The notes under the pieces: generated by a model
What the model was told of the DNA's origin: nothing
The model's database searches: none
What the model saw: only the letters and a program-made list of their open reading frames with translations
Position numbers and translations under genes: made by a program
In this document: positions 10,144 to 19,314 of the stretch, in pieces
How the letters are laid out: each line of letters starts with the position of its first letter
How positions within the stretch are numbered: the stretch's first letter is position 1
NCBI GenBank assembly: GCA_964597045.1
Contig: CAZQWE010000005.1
Location: forward strand, 142,000-205,999
DNA: 64,000 bases
Direction of reading: 5' to 3'
Source of the DNA: UBA9655 sp964597045
GTDB taxonomy: Bacteria; Pseudomonadota; Alphaproteobacteria; UBA9655

Positions 10144-11538
10144 ATGACCACAAGAAAAGAAACGGATACATTCGGATCTATTGATGTTCCTTCCGATAAA
10201 TACTGGGGAGCTCAAACAGAAAGGTCTCGTCAGAACTTCCGCATTGGGGTGGAAGTGATGCCCCTTCCCGTGATCAGAGCCTTGGGACTTCAGAAGAAAG
10301 CGGCAGCCCTTGTAAATATGAGTTTAGGGGAACTCGATTCTGCATTAGGAAATACTATAGTTAAAGCTTCAGATGAGGTTATTGAGGGGAAACTCGACGG
10401 TCATTTTCCTCTGGTTGTTTGGCAAACGGGGTCTGGTACGCAAACCAATATGAATGCCAATGAAGTCATTGGAAACAGGGCCATTGAGATTTTAGGTGGT
10501 GAAATGGGATCAAAGCAGCCCATACATCCCAATGATCATGTGAATCTAAGTCAGTCCTCGAATGATAGTTTCCCTACTGTAATGCATATCTCAACAGCTC
10601 TTGAAATTGTTAAGAATCTCCTCCCTGCTCTTGAAAAGTTTGAAAACGCCTTGAGAGATAAAGAAAAGGAATTTAAGGATATTATTAAAATCGGCAGAAC
10701 CCATCTTCAGGATGCCACTCCCATTACGTTGGGACAAGAGTTCTCAGGGTATGCCACTCAAATTAAGATGGGCATTCAGCGAATTAAGAATGCCTTGCCC
10801 CATCTTTTTGAGCTCGCACAAGGAGGGACAGCCGTCGGGACGGGACTCAATGCGAATCCTAAGTTTGCCGAGGCTTTCGCGAAAAAAATAGCTGAGCTGA
10901 CCGGTCTTCCTTTCGTCAGTGCTCCCAATAAATTCGAGGCGCTTGCTTCCGAAGATACGATGGTTGAAGTGTCAGGAGCCCTCAATGTTCTTGCTGTATC
11001 CTTCATGAAAATTGCGAATGATATCCGTCTCCTCGGATCCGGGCCCCGTTCAGGCATTGGTGAACTTATTTTACCCGAAAATGAACCAGGATCATCGATT
11101 ATGCCTGGGAAGGTCAATCCAACTCAATGTGAAGCTTTAACCATGGTTTCGGCCCAAGTGATGGGGAATCACGTGACTGTTAGCATTGCGGGATCGAATG
11201 GCCAACTTGAGCTCAATGTATTTAAACCTGTGATGATTTATAGCGTATTGCAGTCCATTCGCCTTTTGGCTGACGGGGCAAGGAGCTTTACGGAAAACTG
11301 CGTGGTTGGAATTCAAGCGAATAAAGAACGAATTCAAGAACTTCTGAATCATTCTCTCATGTTAGTTACGTCTCTGAATCCCCATATTGGTTATGATAAA
11401 TCAGCAGAAATTGCCAAAAAAGCCCATAAAGAAAACAAGACATTGCTTGAAGCTGCACTCGAGCTCAAATATGTGACAGAAAAAGATTACAAGGCATGGG
11501 TAAGACCCGAAAACATGGTTGGCCCTCATGGCGGATGA
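10144..11538 (+). CDS. fumC: Class II fumarate hydratase
   Basis: Iron-independent fumarase of the TCA cycle, converting fumarate and water to malate. 464 aa, the usual length. Family signatures are visible: WGAQTERSRQNF near residue 19, GSGTQTNMNANEV near 98, the catalytic HPNDHVNLSQSSND loop, and the superfamily signature GSSIMPGKVNP near 318. The ATG has GGAG just upstream. The 3' end overlaps the next gene (an RHH protein), and the two are probably co-transcribed. Confidence 0.98.
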   Translation: MTTRKETDTFGSIDVPSDKYWGAQTERSRQNFRIGVEVMPLPVIRALGLQKKAAALVNMSLGELDSALGNTIVKASDEVIEGKLDGHFPLVVWQTGSGTQTNMNANEVIGNRAIEILGGEMGSKQPIHPNDHVNLSQSSNDSFPTVMHISTALEIVKNLLPALEKFENALRDKEKEFKDIIKIGRTHLQDATPITLGQEFSGYATQIKMGIQRIKNALPHLFELAQGGTAVGTGLNANPKFAEAFAKKIAELTGLPFVSAPNKFEALASEDTMVEVSGALNVLAVSFMKIANDIRLLGSGPRSGIGELILPENEPGSSIMPGKVNPTQCEALTMVSAQVMGNHVTVSIAGSNGQLELNVFKPVMIYSVLQSIRLLADGARSFTENCVVGIQANKERIQELLNHSLMLVTSLNPHIGYDKSAEIAKKAHKENKTLLEAALELKYVTEKDYKAWVRPENMVGPHGG

Positions 11539-11770
11539 AACTGATTTTATCAAGAAATCAGTAAGCCTACACGGCCACCGAACGAGTGTTTCTCTTGAGA
11601 AAGCATTTTGGGATGTGCTCGAAGACTCTGCCAAGACGCAGGGAATCTCTTTAGCTCAGCTGATTAAGAATGTTGATTCGGCAAGGAAAGGAAATCTTGC
11701 TAGTGCGTTGAGGGTGTATGCATTATCTCTTTCCATTAATCGTCCAATCCACTTTCTGACTTCAGATTAG
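11528..11770 (+). CDS. Ribbon-helix-helix domain protein (RHH_4 type)
   Basis: 80 aa. The sequence KKSVSLHGHRTSVSLEKAFW, followed by AQGISLAQLIKNVD-like and NLASALRVYAL segments, matches the alphaproteobacterial RHH_4 family of small DNA-binding proteins, which often follow fumC. The beta strand (KSVSLHGHRTSVSL) and two helices fit the MetJ/Arc fold. The start is either the ATG at 11528, chosen here, or a TTG at 11519; both lie inside the fumC 3' end. Target genes are unknown. Confidence 0.8.
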   Translation: MADETDFIKKSVSLHGHRTSVSLEKAFWDVLEDSAKTQGISLAQLIKNVDSARKGNLASALRVYALSLSINRPIHFLTSD

Positions 11771-11896
11771 CCGCAAGACACATATATATTAATTATTTCA
11801 AAGACTTATATTTCGACCGCAATTTTTGTAGACAATTGCGCTATCACTAATTGTATAGTTAATAGTTACTTATGATTTTTTGAAAGGATGACTCTA

Positions 11897-12634
11897 ATGA
11901 AATCTAAAATTTGTTTACTGATTCTTGCCGTTATTTGGCTATTGGGCCCTGCATTTGCGCTACCTCCTGGTTTTGTTTATCTAGATGAGGTTGATCCTTC
12001 AATCGTAAAATCTCTTCGTTACTGCGGAAAGGATAACTTCCTTGGACGACCTGTTGAGGGATACAAAACTTCGAGAATAATCATGACGAAAGAAGCTGCA
12101 GCTGCCTTAAGTAAAGCTCAGTCTACCTTTAGGGAAAAGGGGTATTCAATTGTTGTTTACGATGCTTACAGACCGCAAACAGCTGTGAACAATTTTATGC
12201 GCTGGAGTAAGGATCATAAGGATCAAGAAATGAAAACTCAATATTATCCTCGTGTAGATAAAAAGGATGTTTTTGATTTGGGATATGTCGCGGAAAAATC
12301 TGGTCATAGTCGGGGAAGCACGGTCGACATTTCTCTCATTCCTTTAAATGGGAAACTTCAAAACATTAAGCCCATGCTACGCCAATTGAATGACAAATTC
12401 GAAGTGCTATACCTTGATGATGGTACGGTAGATATGGGGACGTCCTTTGATCTCTTTGATAAATCCTCACATTATAAAAATGATTTAGTAGGCCCAGATC
12501 ATATGGAAAGAAGAACTTATCTAAAAGACGTTATGGAAAGCTGCGGTTTCAAAAACTATGCTGAAGAATGGTGGCACTTTACATTAAGAGATGAGCCATT
12601 TCCGGAGACCTATTTCGATTTTCCAATTGAGTAG
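11897..12634 (+). CDS. Exported D-alanyl-D-alanine dipeptidase (VanX/DdpX family)
   Basis: Zinc peptidase predicted to cleave D-Ala-D-Ala dipeptide. An N-terminal hydrophobic stretch (LILAVIWLLGPAFA) is a Sec signal peptide, so the enzyme acts in the periplasm, as expected for peptidoglycan dipeptide recycling rather than VanX-type glycopeptide resistance. Catalytic motifs are complete: YDAYRP, SGHSRGSTVD with zinc ligands at about His137 and Asp144, and EEWWH with the catalytic Glu and ligand His near 227. I prefer the ATG at 11897, eight bases after AGGA, to the ATG at 11888. 245 aa, stand-alone. No ddp transport genes are nearby. Confidence 0.88.
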   Translation: MKSKICLLILAVIWLLGPAFALPPGFVYLDEVDPSIVKSLRYCGKDNFLGRPVEGYKTSRIIMTKEAAAALSKAQSTFREKGYSIVVYDAYRPQTAVNNFMRWSKDHKDQEMKTQYYPRVDKKDVFDLGYVAEKSGHSRGSTVDISLIPLNGKLQNIKPMLRQLNDKFEVLYLDDGTVDMGTSFDLFDKSSHYKNDLVGPDHMERRTYLKDVMESCGFKNYAEEWWHFTLRDEPFPETYFDFPIE

Positions 12635-12647
12635 AGAGGATATGTCA

Positions 12648-12932
12648 TTAAGCCTCATAAACATCTTTTCGGTGTTTTATGGCGATAATTATGACCTTAA
12701 GTAAGGTAGGATGTATACGAAAAACGATACGATAGTCGCCGACACGTAACCTCCGGTGACCTTTCAAACTATAGCGTAAGGGTTTTCCATAACCTATCGG
12801 ATCTTTCGTCAACCTTTCTTCAATAGCTCTTTTGATTGAGAGTTTTATAGATTTTGGAAGACCTGGAATATCTTTTTTTACAACTTCTTCTATGTATTCA
12901 ATAGAATAGGGACTATTTCCATGCATCGTCAT
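12648..12932 (-). CDS. RelE/ParE-family toxin
   Basis: 94-aa toxin of a type II toxin-antitoxin pair. The family core is clear: IKRAIEERLTKDPIGYGKPL, then LKGHRRLRVGDYRIVFRI with the basic and tyrosine residues typical of RelE-type mRNA interferases, and a C-terminal strand-rich IAIKHRKDVYEA. It overlaps the 3' end of the antitoxin gene by 20 bases if the ATG at 12932 is used, or 14 if the ATG at 12926 is used. Activity at ribosomes is known for RelE; a ParE-like gyrase role is the alternative. Confidence 0.88.
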   Translation of the reverse strand: MTMHGNSPYSIEYIEEVVKKDIPGLPKSIKLSIKRAIEERLTKDPIGYGKPLRYSLKGHRRLRVGDYRIVFRIHPTLLKVIIIAIKHRKDVYEA

Positions 12933-13134
12933 GTTTTACAGTCTTAGGGTCTTTCACATCTCTCACTTCTGCTAAATGAGAAAGCGCACGATCCTCACGC
13001 CTTTCTAAGGCTTCAATAACAAGCTCTCTAATTAAACTCGCCTGTGACTTATGTTCTTGTTTGGCCAGTGAGGATAAGATATCTGCAGTAGAGGGTTCAA
13101 ATGTCACATGAACACGTGGATTATGGGTAGGCAT
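12913..13134 (-). CDS. Ribbon-helix-helix antitoxin
   Basis: 73-aa partner of the RelE-type toxin. The N-terminus (PRVHVTFEPSTADILSSLAK, then SQASLIRELVIEALERRED) is a ribbon-helix-helix DNA-binding domain; the C-terminal tail (VRDVKDPKTVKHDDAW) would wrap and neutralise the toxin. AAGGA lies nine bases before the ATG. The order antitoxin-toxin and the coding overlap are typical of translational coupling. A 19-bp palindrome just upstream (13160-13178) is the probable autoregulatory operator. Confidence 0.86.
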   Translation of the reverse strand: MPTHNPRVHVTFEPSTADILSSLAKQEHKSQASLIRELVIEALERREDRALSHLAEVRDVKDPKTVKHDDAWK

Positions 13135-13159
13135 AACTATAAATCCTTATTTCATTCTT

Positions 13160-13178
13160 CATAAGTGTAACACTTATG
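13160..13178. promoter_or_regulatory. Palindromic operator upstream of the toxin-antitoxin pair
   Basis: Perfect palindrome CATAAGTGT-A-ACACTTATG located 26 bases before the antitoxin start. RHH antitoxins repress their own operons by binding such palindromes. The functional assignment is inference from position and symmetry. Confidence 0.7.
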
Positions 13179-13283
13179 TAGCACTCTGTCCATAAATTCC
13201 ATGAAAAATTAAAACTTTTGACATGTGAAATCAGGCACCTTAAGAATATATGAATCAAATTAATAATTTAAGAGGTGTTGATA

Positions 13284-15269
13284 ATGACTAAAATAAGACG
13301 AATTGTATTACTTTCAGGTGTGGCAGGTTTAATTCTTAGCAGTGAAGCTCAAGCACAAGATCCAAAGAAATCAGAACAAACGGGATCCATTTGGACCTCC
13401 GCATGGAACTTTGCAAGTCATACCGCGAGTTTGGGTGGACTGTTTGTAAAGTCACTTTTCTGCGACATTGAAGTGAAAGGAGAAGGAATTCGTAGACCGA
13501 TCCTCAATGAAAAGGGTGAGATCCATGCCTATGAAGTAGTTCACACGGCTCCTGCCATGATACCCGTACGGGAAATCGTTGAACTCGGAAAAGGAGTTTT
13601 CTCCTACGCAACCACAACCCCTGCTCGTAAAGTTGCTGCTGATACGGGTCAAGCTGTTGTACGCTTTAAAGATTCCATTAAAAATAATCCATGGCAAGCG
13701 GCTGGACATGGCTTGCTACTTACAGGCTATGCTTTGGACGGCACCTCATATGATGTAGTAGGAGCGGTCGCAGGTTTCATGGGAACTAAAATCCAACGTG
13801 CACAGAGTATTCATTCCTACGCAATGATACCAGCAGGCTTGTTGCTAGCATCTGCAATACAAAATGATCAGATCTCCGAACAAAATGCCAAGTACATTGT
13901 AAAAGGCGCCACAGTTCTTTGGATATTAGGAGAAGCCCTGGTCGAGGCAGGAGGAGTACCCCTCCCATCCTTTGGCGAATATCAAACAAAATATAGTGGG
14001 AGTCCCTGTTCATCCAACAACATCAATCACGTATTTTCTACTAGAAATAAAGAATTAGATATATCACTTGGCCTCAACGTCAATGATTGTTTAAGAAAAG
14101 GAAATGAACTCAACGTTTGCCGTAATCATATAACTCAAGAACTCTTATCAAAAAAAGGGGTCTCTGCGACTTTAGTTGCTTTTGCAAGACATTCTCCACC
14201 GCCGAGTTCGCCTATTGGTACACCCGATGCCATAAGTCAAATTATATTCGATGGTGATCATATGGGAGTTTGTTACCGTACGGCCTTTGACGAAACCAAC
14301 CCTCATGTTATCACAACATGTTTTCCCCATTTCGGTTCACGTGAACATACTGTTAAGGTTGAAAACGTGGCTATATCACATTATTTAAAGGGTTTAAAGC
14401 AAGGAAAGATTGCACCTGTTGTTGAACTCGTGGGTGATGACGGAAAAGCTTGCGCAGAACATAGGATTCAACAAGACTTAAAGCCGATAGACGTGTCCCA
14501 GGACTTATGTACTCTCTTTGCGACTGAAAAAGATGGGCGAGTCACCCAACTCTGTTTTAACACGGAACATCCTGAATTTCATGTCCTCAGAGAAGCTGAA
14601 CCAGAAGTCTCACGAATTTTTCATGAAGAAATGAAAAAATACGATTATGACTGGAAGGAACCTGCATCATTCATTTCAGACCCATCTAAAGAATTTGGCT
14701 CAACATGTCCCCTACCCAGTGGCTCATACCCAGACACTTGTCATGTTGAAACTGAGCCTTACAGTAGTACAGATCCACGTGCACCCGCTTTATGTAAATT
14801 GACAGCATTTTGCACTAAAGGGGACTCTAATACGCCACCCGTAAAGAATGTCATCATTTATGGGTATGGACACCCCACCATGGAAAATGAAGGTGGGAAA
14901 CTCACTTTCTCAAATCATGCTAGCAAACTTTTTGAGTGTGATGCTTCAAAGGGTTCTCATATCAAGACATGTAACACAACGGTGGGAAGTTACGAATCTC
15001 CCGATCCAAATCTCAAGAAAACCCCTATGTGTCTTGTTAATTCGACCTGCTTCGACACGGACAGACTTCCTGTAGAAGAGACAAGGGTTTATTACGCCCC
15101 TGCACTGAAAAAAACCATTCGTGAAAACTGTGGAGGAGTCACAGTAGATCATGCCGGTAAACATTTTGATGGGATGTGCCAAGGAAAACACCGTAGCAAT
15201 ATTGATGAAGTTGCAAGAAGGCAAAAACCTAAAAACTTGGGCAAGAGATTAGAAGAAGAAGAACTTTAA
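13284..15269 (+). CDS. Large secreted Cys-rich protein of unknown function (661 aa)
   Basis: I recognise no family. The ATG at 13284 has AAGAGGTG six bases upstream and opens a signal peptide (VLLSGVAGLILSSEAQAQ). Residues about 140-220 hold two or three weakly hydrophobic Gly/Ala-rich stretches that could be membrane helices. The rest is polar and Cys-rich. Near the C-terminus a module seems duplicated: CPLPSGSYPDTC...YSSTDP...LC...FC (about residues 475-515) and CDASKGSHIKTC...YESPDP...MC...TC (about 550-590), each followed by an aromatic VxxYYA/IIYGYG-like strand. An envelope or extracellular, possibly host-facing role is inferred. It is a single-gene unit ended by a terminator at 15280. 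Confidence 0.8.
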   Translation: MTKIRRIVLLSGVAGLILSSEAQAQDPKKSEQTGSIWTSAWNFASHTASLGGLFVKSLFCDIEVKGEGIRRPILNEKGEIHAYEVVHTAPAMIPVREIVELGKGVFSYATTTPARKVAADTGQAVVRFKDSIKNNPWQAAGHGLLLTGYALDGTSYDVVGAVAGFMGTKIQRAQSIHSYAMIPAGLLLASAIQNDQISEQNAKYIVKGATVLWILGEALVEAGGVPLPSFGEYQTKYSGSPCSSNNINHVFSTRNKELDISLGLNVNDCLRKGNELNVCRNHITQELLSKKGVSATLVAFARHSPPPSSPIGTPDAISQIIFDGDHMGVCYRTAFDETNPHVITTCFPHFGSREHTVKVENVAISHYLKGLKQGKIAPVVELVGDDGKACAEHRIQQDLKPIDVSQDLCTLFATEKDGRVTQLCFNTEHPEFHVLREAEPEVSRIFHEEMKKYDYDWKEPASFISDPSKEFGSTCPLPSGSYPDTCHVETEPYSSTDPRAPALCKLTAFCTKGDSNTPPVKNVIIYGYGHPTMENEGGKLTFSNHASKLFECDASKGSHIKTCNTTVGSYESPDPNLKKTPMCLVNSTCFDTDRLPVEETRVYYAPALKKTIRENCGGVTVDHAGKHFDGMCQGKHRSNIDEVARRQKPKNLGKRLEEEEL

Positions 15270-15279
15270 AGAGAAAAGG

Positions 15280-15305
15280 AAAAGGCGTCTTTAATGACGC
15301 CTTTT
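15280..15305. terminator. Bidirectional rho-independent terminator
   Basis: AAAAGGCGTC, loop TTTAAT, then GACGCCTTTT: a perfect 10-bp stem with A and T runs on both sides. It lies between the convergent Cys-rich gene and the ABC exporter operon and can stop transcription from both. Confidence 0.88.
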
Positions 15306-15306
15306 C

Positions 15307-16455
15307 TTACTCCATTCGGCTTTTGAACATCCAGGACGCAACAAATAAGGTCACAATCGCTATAATCACCATGGGCCAGGTATGCCAAAGAACTTCAGAA
15401 AAAGACATGTCTTTGAGAAATATTCCCTTTATGATGATAAAAAAATGCTTAATCGCTAAAAGATTTGTAAACGGTTGTAGCCAGGTGGGCATATTCTCAA
15501 TAGGTGTTGCATAGCCCGAAAGCATAATCATAGGAACCATGAGGACAAATGTTCCGAGGACTGCCTGCTGTTGAGTTTGAGAAAGGGCAGAAATAAATAA
15601 TCCATTTCCCACCACTGATAATAAGAAGATCGTCATGCTAAAAAAGAGGAGTAAAAAGGATCCTCGAAAGGGAACATCAAAGAAGAGCAGAAACATAAAC
15701 ATCATAAAGAGTCCCTCCCCAATACCAATAATCAGTGCCGGAATCGTTTTACCAATAAGAATTTCCCAAGCTTGCAAAGGGGATACAAGAAGCTGATCAA
15801 ATGTTCCGTTCTCCCTTTCACGAGCCACCGAAAGAGACGTGACTGTAATAGCGATGAGCATACTAAGGATGGCGACAAGAGAGGGGCCTGTGTAGAAAAT
15901 ATAATCCAAGTTTGGATTAAAAAAAGCTCGAGACTCAACAACGATGGGTTCAGGAACATCAAAACCCTTTCGTTTCAAAATATCTTTGTTAAAGCCTTGG
16001 AAGATTTGATTGACGTACCCTGTGACGATTTGAGCCGCATTAGAGCGTCTTCCATCCAAAATGAGTTGTACAGTTCCTTGTTTGCCAGCAGCAAGCTCCC
16101 GGGAAAAATCCTGTTGGAACTGAACAATCACTATTGCTTGCTGGGTATCAATAATGCGTTTGACTTCCTTATTATCCCTAATATGGAAAACTTTTGATAC
16201 GTAAGGAGACCCTTCTATTCGTTCAACAAGTTCATGACTATACCATCCTAAATCTTGGTTATGAACTCCAATAGAAATATTAGTCACCTCAAGGGTAACA
16301 GCATGGGAGAAAATAAAAAGTTGAAGGAGGGGAGGCCCCACCATGGCAAATCGGCTCTTTGGATCACGCCATACAGCAAGGATTTCTTTAATAATTAAAG
16401 CCTGAATACGAAACCAAATTTTCCGAGTTTTTCCGAGAAAGAGAATGAGTTTCAT
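15307..16455 (-). CDS. ABC-2 type exporter permease (YbhR-like)
   Basis: Inner-membrane permease, 382 aa, last gene of a YbhGFSR-type operon. One N-terminal membrane segment near residues 38-55 precedes a large extracytoplasmic loop (about 60-190). Five C-terminal helices follow, with the ABC-2 signature ARERENGTFDQLLVSPLQAWEIL... near residues 210-235. The neighbours are a second permease 2 bases upstream, a fused double ATPase and an HlyD-type adaptor, so a tripartite efflux pump through an outer-membrane channel is likely. The substrate is unknown; E. coli relatives have been linked to drugs and to Na+ or lithium. Confidence 0.92.
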   Translation of the reverse strand: MKLILFLGKTRKIWFRIQALIIKEILAVWRDPKSRFAMVGPPLLQLFIFSHAVTLEVTNISIGVHNQDLGWYSHELVERIEGSPYVSKVFHIRDNKEVKRIIDTQQAIVIVQFQQDFSRELAAGKQGTVQLILDGRRSNAAQIVTGYVNQIFQGFNKDILKRKGFDVPEPIVVESRAFFNPNLDYIFYTGPSLVAILSMLIAITVTSLSVARERENGTFDQLLVSPLQAWEILIGKTIPALIIGIGEGLFMMFMFLLFFDVPFRGSFLLLFFSMTIFLLSVVGNGLFISALSQTQQQAVLGTFVLMVPMIMLSGYATPIENMPTWLQPFTNLLAIKHFFIIIKGIFLKDMSFSEVLWHTWPMVIIAIVTLFVASWMFKSRME

Positions 16456-16457
16456 AT

Positions 16458-17582
16458 CTAGTCCAGCACCTTAGCTATTTTCTTTAAAGAAATTCCCAAA
16501 AACACCGAACCGATGATGATAAGACCAATCAAGTTTGGAATAATAAGCTCCCAAATAACCCCTGTCAAAAAAGTACTTTTCAGAATCGTGACAAAGTATC
16601 TTCCCACAAATAAGTAGGTCACACCTTGAATAATCAATGGCATTGATGAGATTTCAAATAAAAAACCTGATAAAATAATGGCGGGTAGGAATCCAACGAT
16701 AATTGCGACTTGCCCCGCTACAAATTGATTGCGGGCAAGTGTTGAGATAAGCAAACCCTGACTTAAGGCGGCGATAAGGTATACAGAGGTCGTCATAATC
16801 AGAACAAGAAAAGATCCACGAAAAGGGACGCCAAATAAGAATATCGTCAAAATCACACAAAGAGCCATAGAACCAAGTCCAAGAATGAAGTAGGGGATGA
16901 GTTTTCCAAGAAGAATCTCGCTAATTCGTATAGGCGTTGACATGATGGTTTCCATTGTCCCACGTTCCCATTCTCTTGCAATCACAAGAGCCGTAAGCAG
17001 AACTCCAATCAGGGATAGGATAACAGCAACGGAACCAGGCAAAAGGGTCTCACGGCTATTGAGTTCGGGATTAAACCAAACACGAGAATCAACTTCGATG
17101 GGAAGGATCAAAATATTTTGTTTTTCAAGGATGAGTTGATCCGTCCAGTTTTTTAGGACTCCTTGAGCATAATTCAACACAAAGGTTCCCGTATTCGGTT
17201 CACTTCCATCTACAATGACTTGGACAGAAGCTTGTGTCCCTCGAAGAAGGTTTTCTGAGAAATTTTGTGGAACGACAACCATTCCTCGAATTCTTCCCGC
17301 GGATAAATCATTCTCCATCGCTTTTCTGTCGTATCCTGTTTTCACGTCAAAATAGGGTGTGCCAATAAAGGCTTGTTCAAGACTTCGAGCGTTTGGTGAG
17401 ATATCTTCAATTAAAAGTCCTAGAGCTACATGTTTAGAGTCTAAAGAGACGCCATAGCCAAAAATAAACATAAGGATTAATGGAAGAATATAGGCGATAA
17501 GGACAGTACTGGGGTCCCGTAAAATTTGATAAGTTTCCTTAGTTAAATATGCCCAAAATCGTTGAAAAGAGAATCCTCTCAT
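16458..17582 (-). CDS. ABC-2 type exporter permease (YbhS-like)
   Basis: Second permease, 374 aa, with the same topology as its neighbour: the N-terminal helix ILPLILMFIFGYGVSL, a periplasmic loop of about 130 residues, then helices beginning near 180. The ABC-2 signature AREWERGTMETIMSTPIRISEI lies near residues 210-230. It overlaps the ATPase gene by four bases (ATGA) and is followed after 2 bases by the other permease, so the pair probably forms a heterodimeric channel. Confidence 0.92.
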   Translation of the reverse strand: MRGFSFQRFWAYLTKETYQILRDPSTVLIAYILPLILMFIFGYGVSLDSKHVALGLLIEDISPNARSLEQAFIGTPYFDVKTGYDRKAMENDLSAGRIRGMVVVPQNFSENLLRGTQASVQVIVDGSEPNTGTFVLNYAQGVLKNWTDQLILEKQNILILPIEVDSRVWFNPELNSRETLLPGSVAVILSLIGVLLTALVIAREWERGTMETIMSTPIRISEILLGKLIPYFILGLGSMALCVILTIFLFGVPFRGSFLVLIMTTSVYLIAALSQGLLISTLARNQFVAGQVAIIVGFLPAIILSGFLFEISSMPLIIQGVTYLFVGRYFVTILKSTFLTGVIWELIIPNLIGLIIIGSVFLGISLKKIAKVLD

Positions 17583-19309
17583 TTTTTCTCCTCAAGACTA
17601 TTTTGTGCATCCGTTTGCTCAATCAATGTAATGAAAGCATCTTCAAGAGTGGGATTGGGAAGAGTCGTTGACCGCACTTTTTCTTTAAGTTCATCAGGCG
17701 TTCCCGTTGCAATATTTCTCGCCTGATAAATCAGAGCAATCCGATCACAATATTCAGCTTCCTCCATAAAATGGGTAGTAACCATAATTGTGATTCCTTT
17801 TTCGGCCATTCCATTAATATGTGTCCAAAATTCACGTCTTGTCAAAGGATCAACACCAGAGGTGGGTTCATCAAGGAAGAGAACATCAGGTTCATGCATC
17901 ACGGCACAGGCGAGTGCTAAGCGCTGCTTATATCCTAAAGAAAGGAGTCCTGCATTGTTGCTTAGATAAGGCCCTAGATCAAAAATTTCAGTCATAAGAT
18001 CAATTCTATTCTTTCGAAGCGCCCCTTGAAGACCATAAGCTCCTGAAAAAAAATCCAAATTTTCTTTAACACCTAAATCAGAATACAGGGAGAACTTTTG
18101 AGCCATATAACCGATATGAGAACGGGCCTTTGAGGTTGATGTCTTCAGATCATGACCAGAAACTAAGGCTTTTCCATGGGTCGGTTGCAGGAGTCCACAA
18201 AGCATCTTAAAGGTTGTTGATTTGCCAGCCCCATTGGGTCCTAAAAGGCCAAAGATTTCCCCCCTTTTAACAGTAATCGAAATATCGCTGGCAGCGGTAA
18301 AATCACCGAACTTTTTTGTCAGATTTTCCGTATGAATGGGGACGATATGGGTTGCCTTCCTTTGATGTACTGTCTTTGCAAGAATCGATGTTCCTCCTGG
18401 TCCTCCACCCAAAATATCCACAAAAGCGTCTTCAAATCGGGGTTCTGTTGGAGATGAAGGATAGTCTTGTATTGTAATGGGAACGTTCGGTTTCAACACA
18501 ACTCTAATTTTTTTACCTTGAACAACGCCGTCCGTAATTCCTTTTATATTGAGTAAAGTGGAAAGGGCTGTTCGTCTTCCTTTTTCGGGTACATCCAATA
18601 GAAAGACACGTCCTTCAACCCTTTTTGTTAGCTCAGATGGAGGACCGTTAAAGAGGAGTTTTCCCTCATTAAGTAACAAAACATCATCACATTTACTGGC
18701 TTCATCAAGGTAAGACGTGGACCAAACCACTGTAATTTTTTGACTCACTAGCTCCTTCATCATTTTCCAAAGCTCTCGCCTCGATACAGGATCCACGCCA
18801 ACAGTAGGCTCATCCAAGAGCAGCACTTTAGGCCTGCTGAGAAGGGCGCAAGCAAGACCCAGTTTTTGCTTCATCCCCCCAGAAAGCTTTCCTGCTAAAC
18901 GATCCGTAAACGGCTTCAACGATGTAAACGTTAGCATTTTTTCGAAGGCTTCACTTTTTTCCTGCTGACTCAATCCTTGTAAATCCCCATATAATGTTAG
19001 GTTTTCCAAGACGGTTAAGTCTTCATACAGACCAAATTTCTGCGGCATATAACCTGTAATATCATGAATGGCATTTGAGTCTTTCAATGTATTTAAACCC
19101 AAAAGAATCACTTCTCCTTTTGTAGGGCGAAGTAGTGATGTCATGAGACGAATGAGTGTGGTTTTACCAGCCGCATCCGGGCCGACGATACCTGTTATGA
19201 TACCCTCTCGAATCGATGCGTTAATATTCTCCAATGCTGGTCGTGTTTCACCGGGAAATGATTTTGTAACATTAATGATTTCTATCGCAGGGTGAGGGGA
19301 GTCAGCCAT
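17579..19309 (-). CDS. ABC exporter ATPase with two fused nucleotide-binding domains (YbhF-like)
   Basis: 576 aa with two complete ATPase domains in one chain. The first (residues about 5-235) has Walker A GPDAAGKTT, signature LSGGMKQKL and Walker B LLLDEPTVGVDP. The second (about 325-550) has GPNGAGKST, the altered signature LSLGYKQRL and LFLDEPTSGVDP. It energises the two permeases encoded downstream. The ATG at 19309 is preferred because GAGGGG lies eight bases upstream; a GTG at 19318 overlapping the HlyD stop is possible. Confidence 0.94.
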   Translation of the reverse strand: MADSPHPAIEIINVTKSFPGETRPALENINASIREGIITGIVGPDAAGKTTLIRLMTSLLRPTKGEVILLGLNTLKDSNAIHDITGYMPQKFGLYEDLTVLENLTLYGDLQGLSQQEKSEAFEKMLTFTSLKPFTDRLAGKLSGGMKQKLGLACALLSRPKVLLLDEPTVGVDPVSRRELWKMMKELVSQKITVVWSTSYLDEASKCDDVLLLNEGKLLFNGPPSELTKRVEGRVFLLDVPEKGRRTALSTLLNIKGITDGVVQGKKIRVVLKPNVPITIQDYPSSPTEPRFEDAFVDILGGGPGGTSILAKTVHQRKATHIVPIHTENLTKKFGDFTAASDISITVKRGEIFGLLGPNGAGKSTTFKMLCGLLQPTHGKALVSGHDLKTSTSKARSHIGYMAQKFSLYSDLGVKENLDFFSGAYGLQGALRKNRIDLMTEIFDLGPYLSNNAGLLSLGYKQRLALACAVMHEPDVLFLDEPTSGVDPLTRREFWTHINGMAEKGITIMVTTHFMEEAEYCDRIALIYQARNIATGTPDELKEKVRSTTLPNPTLEDAFITLIEQTDAQNSLEEKK

Positions 19310-19314
19310 AGGGA

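Noticed and set aside
15772..16197. A 141-codon frame antisense to the ABC permease gene
   Set aside because: No domain or ribosome site; the minus-strand permease is certain.
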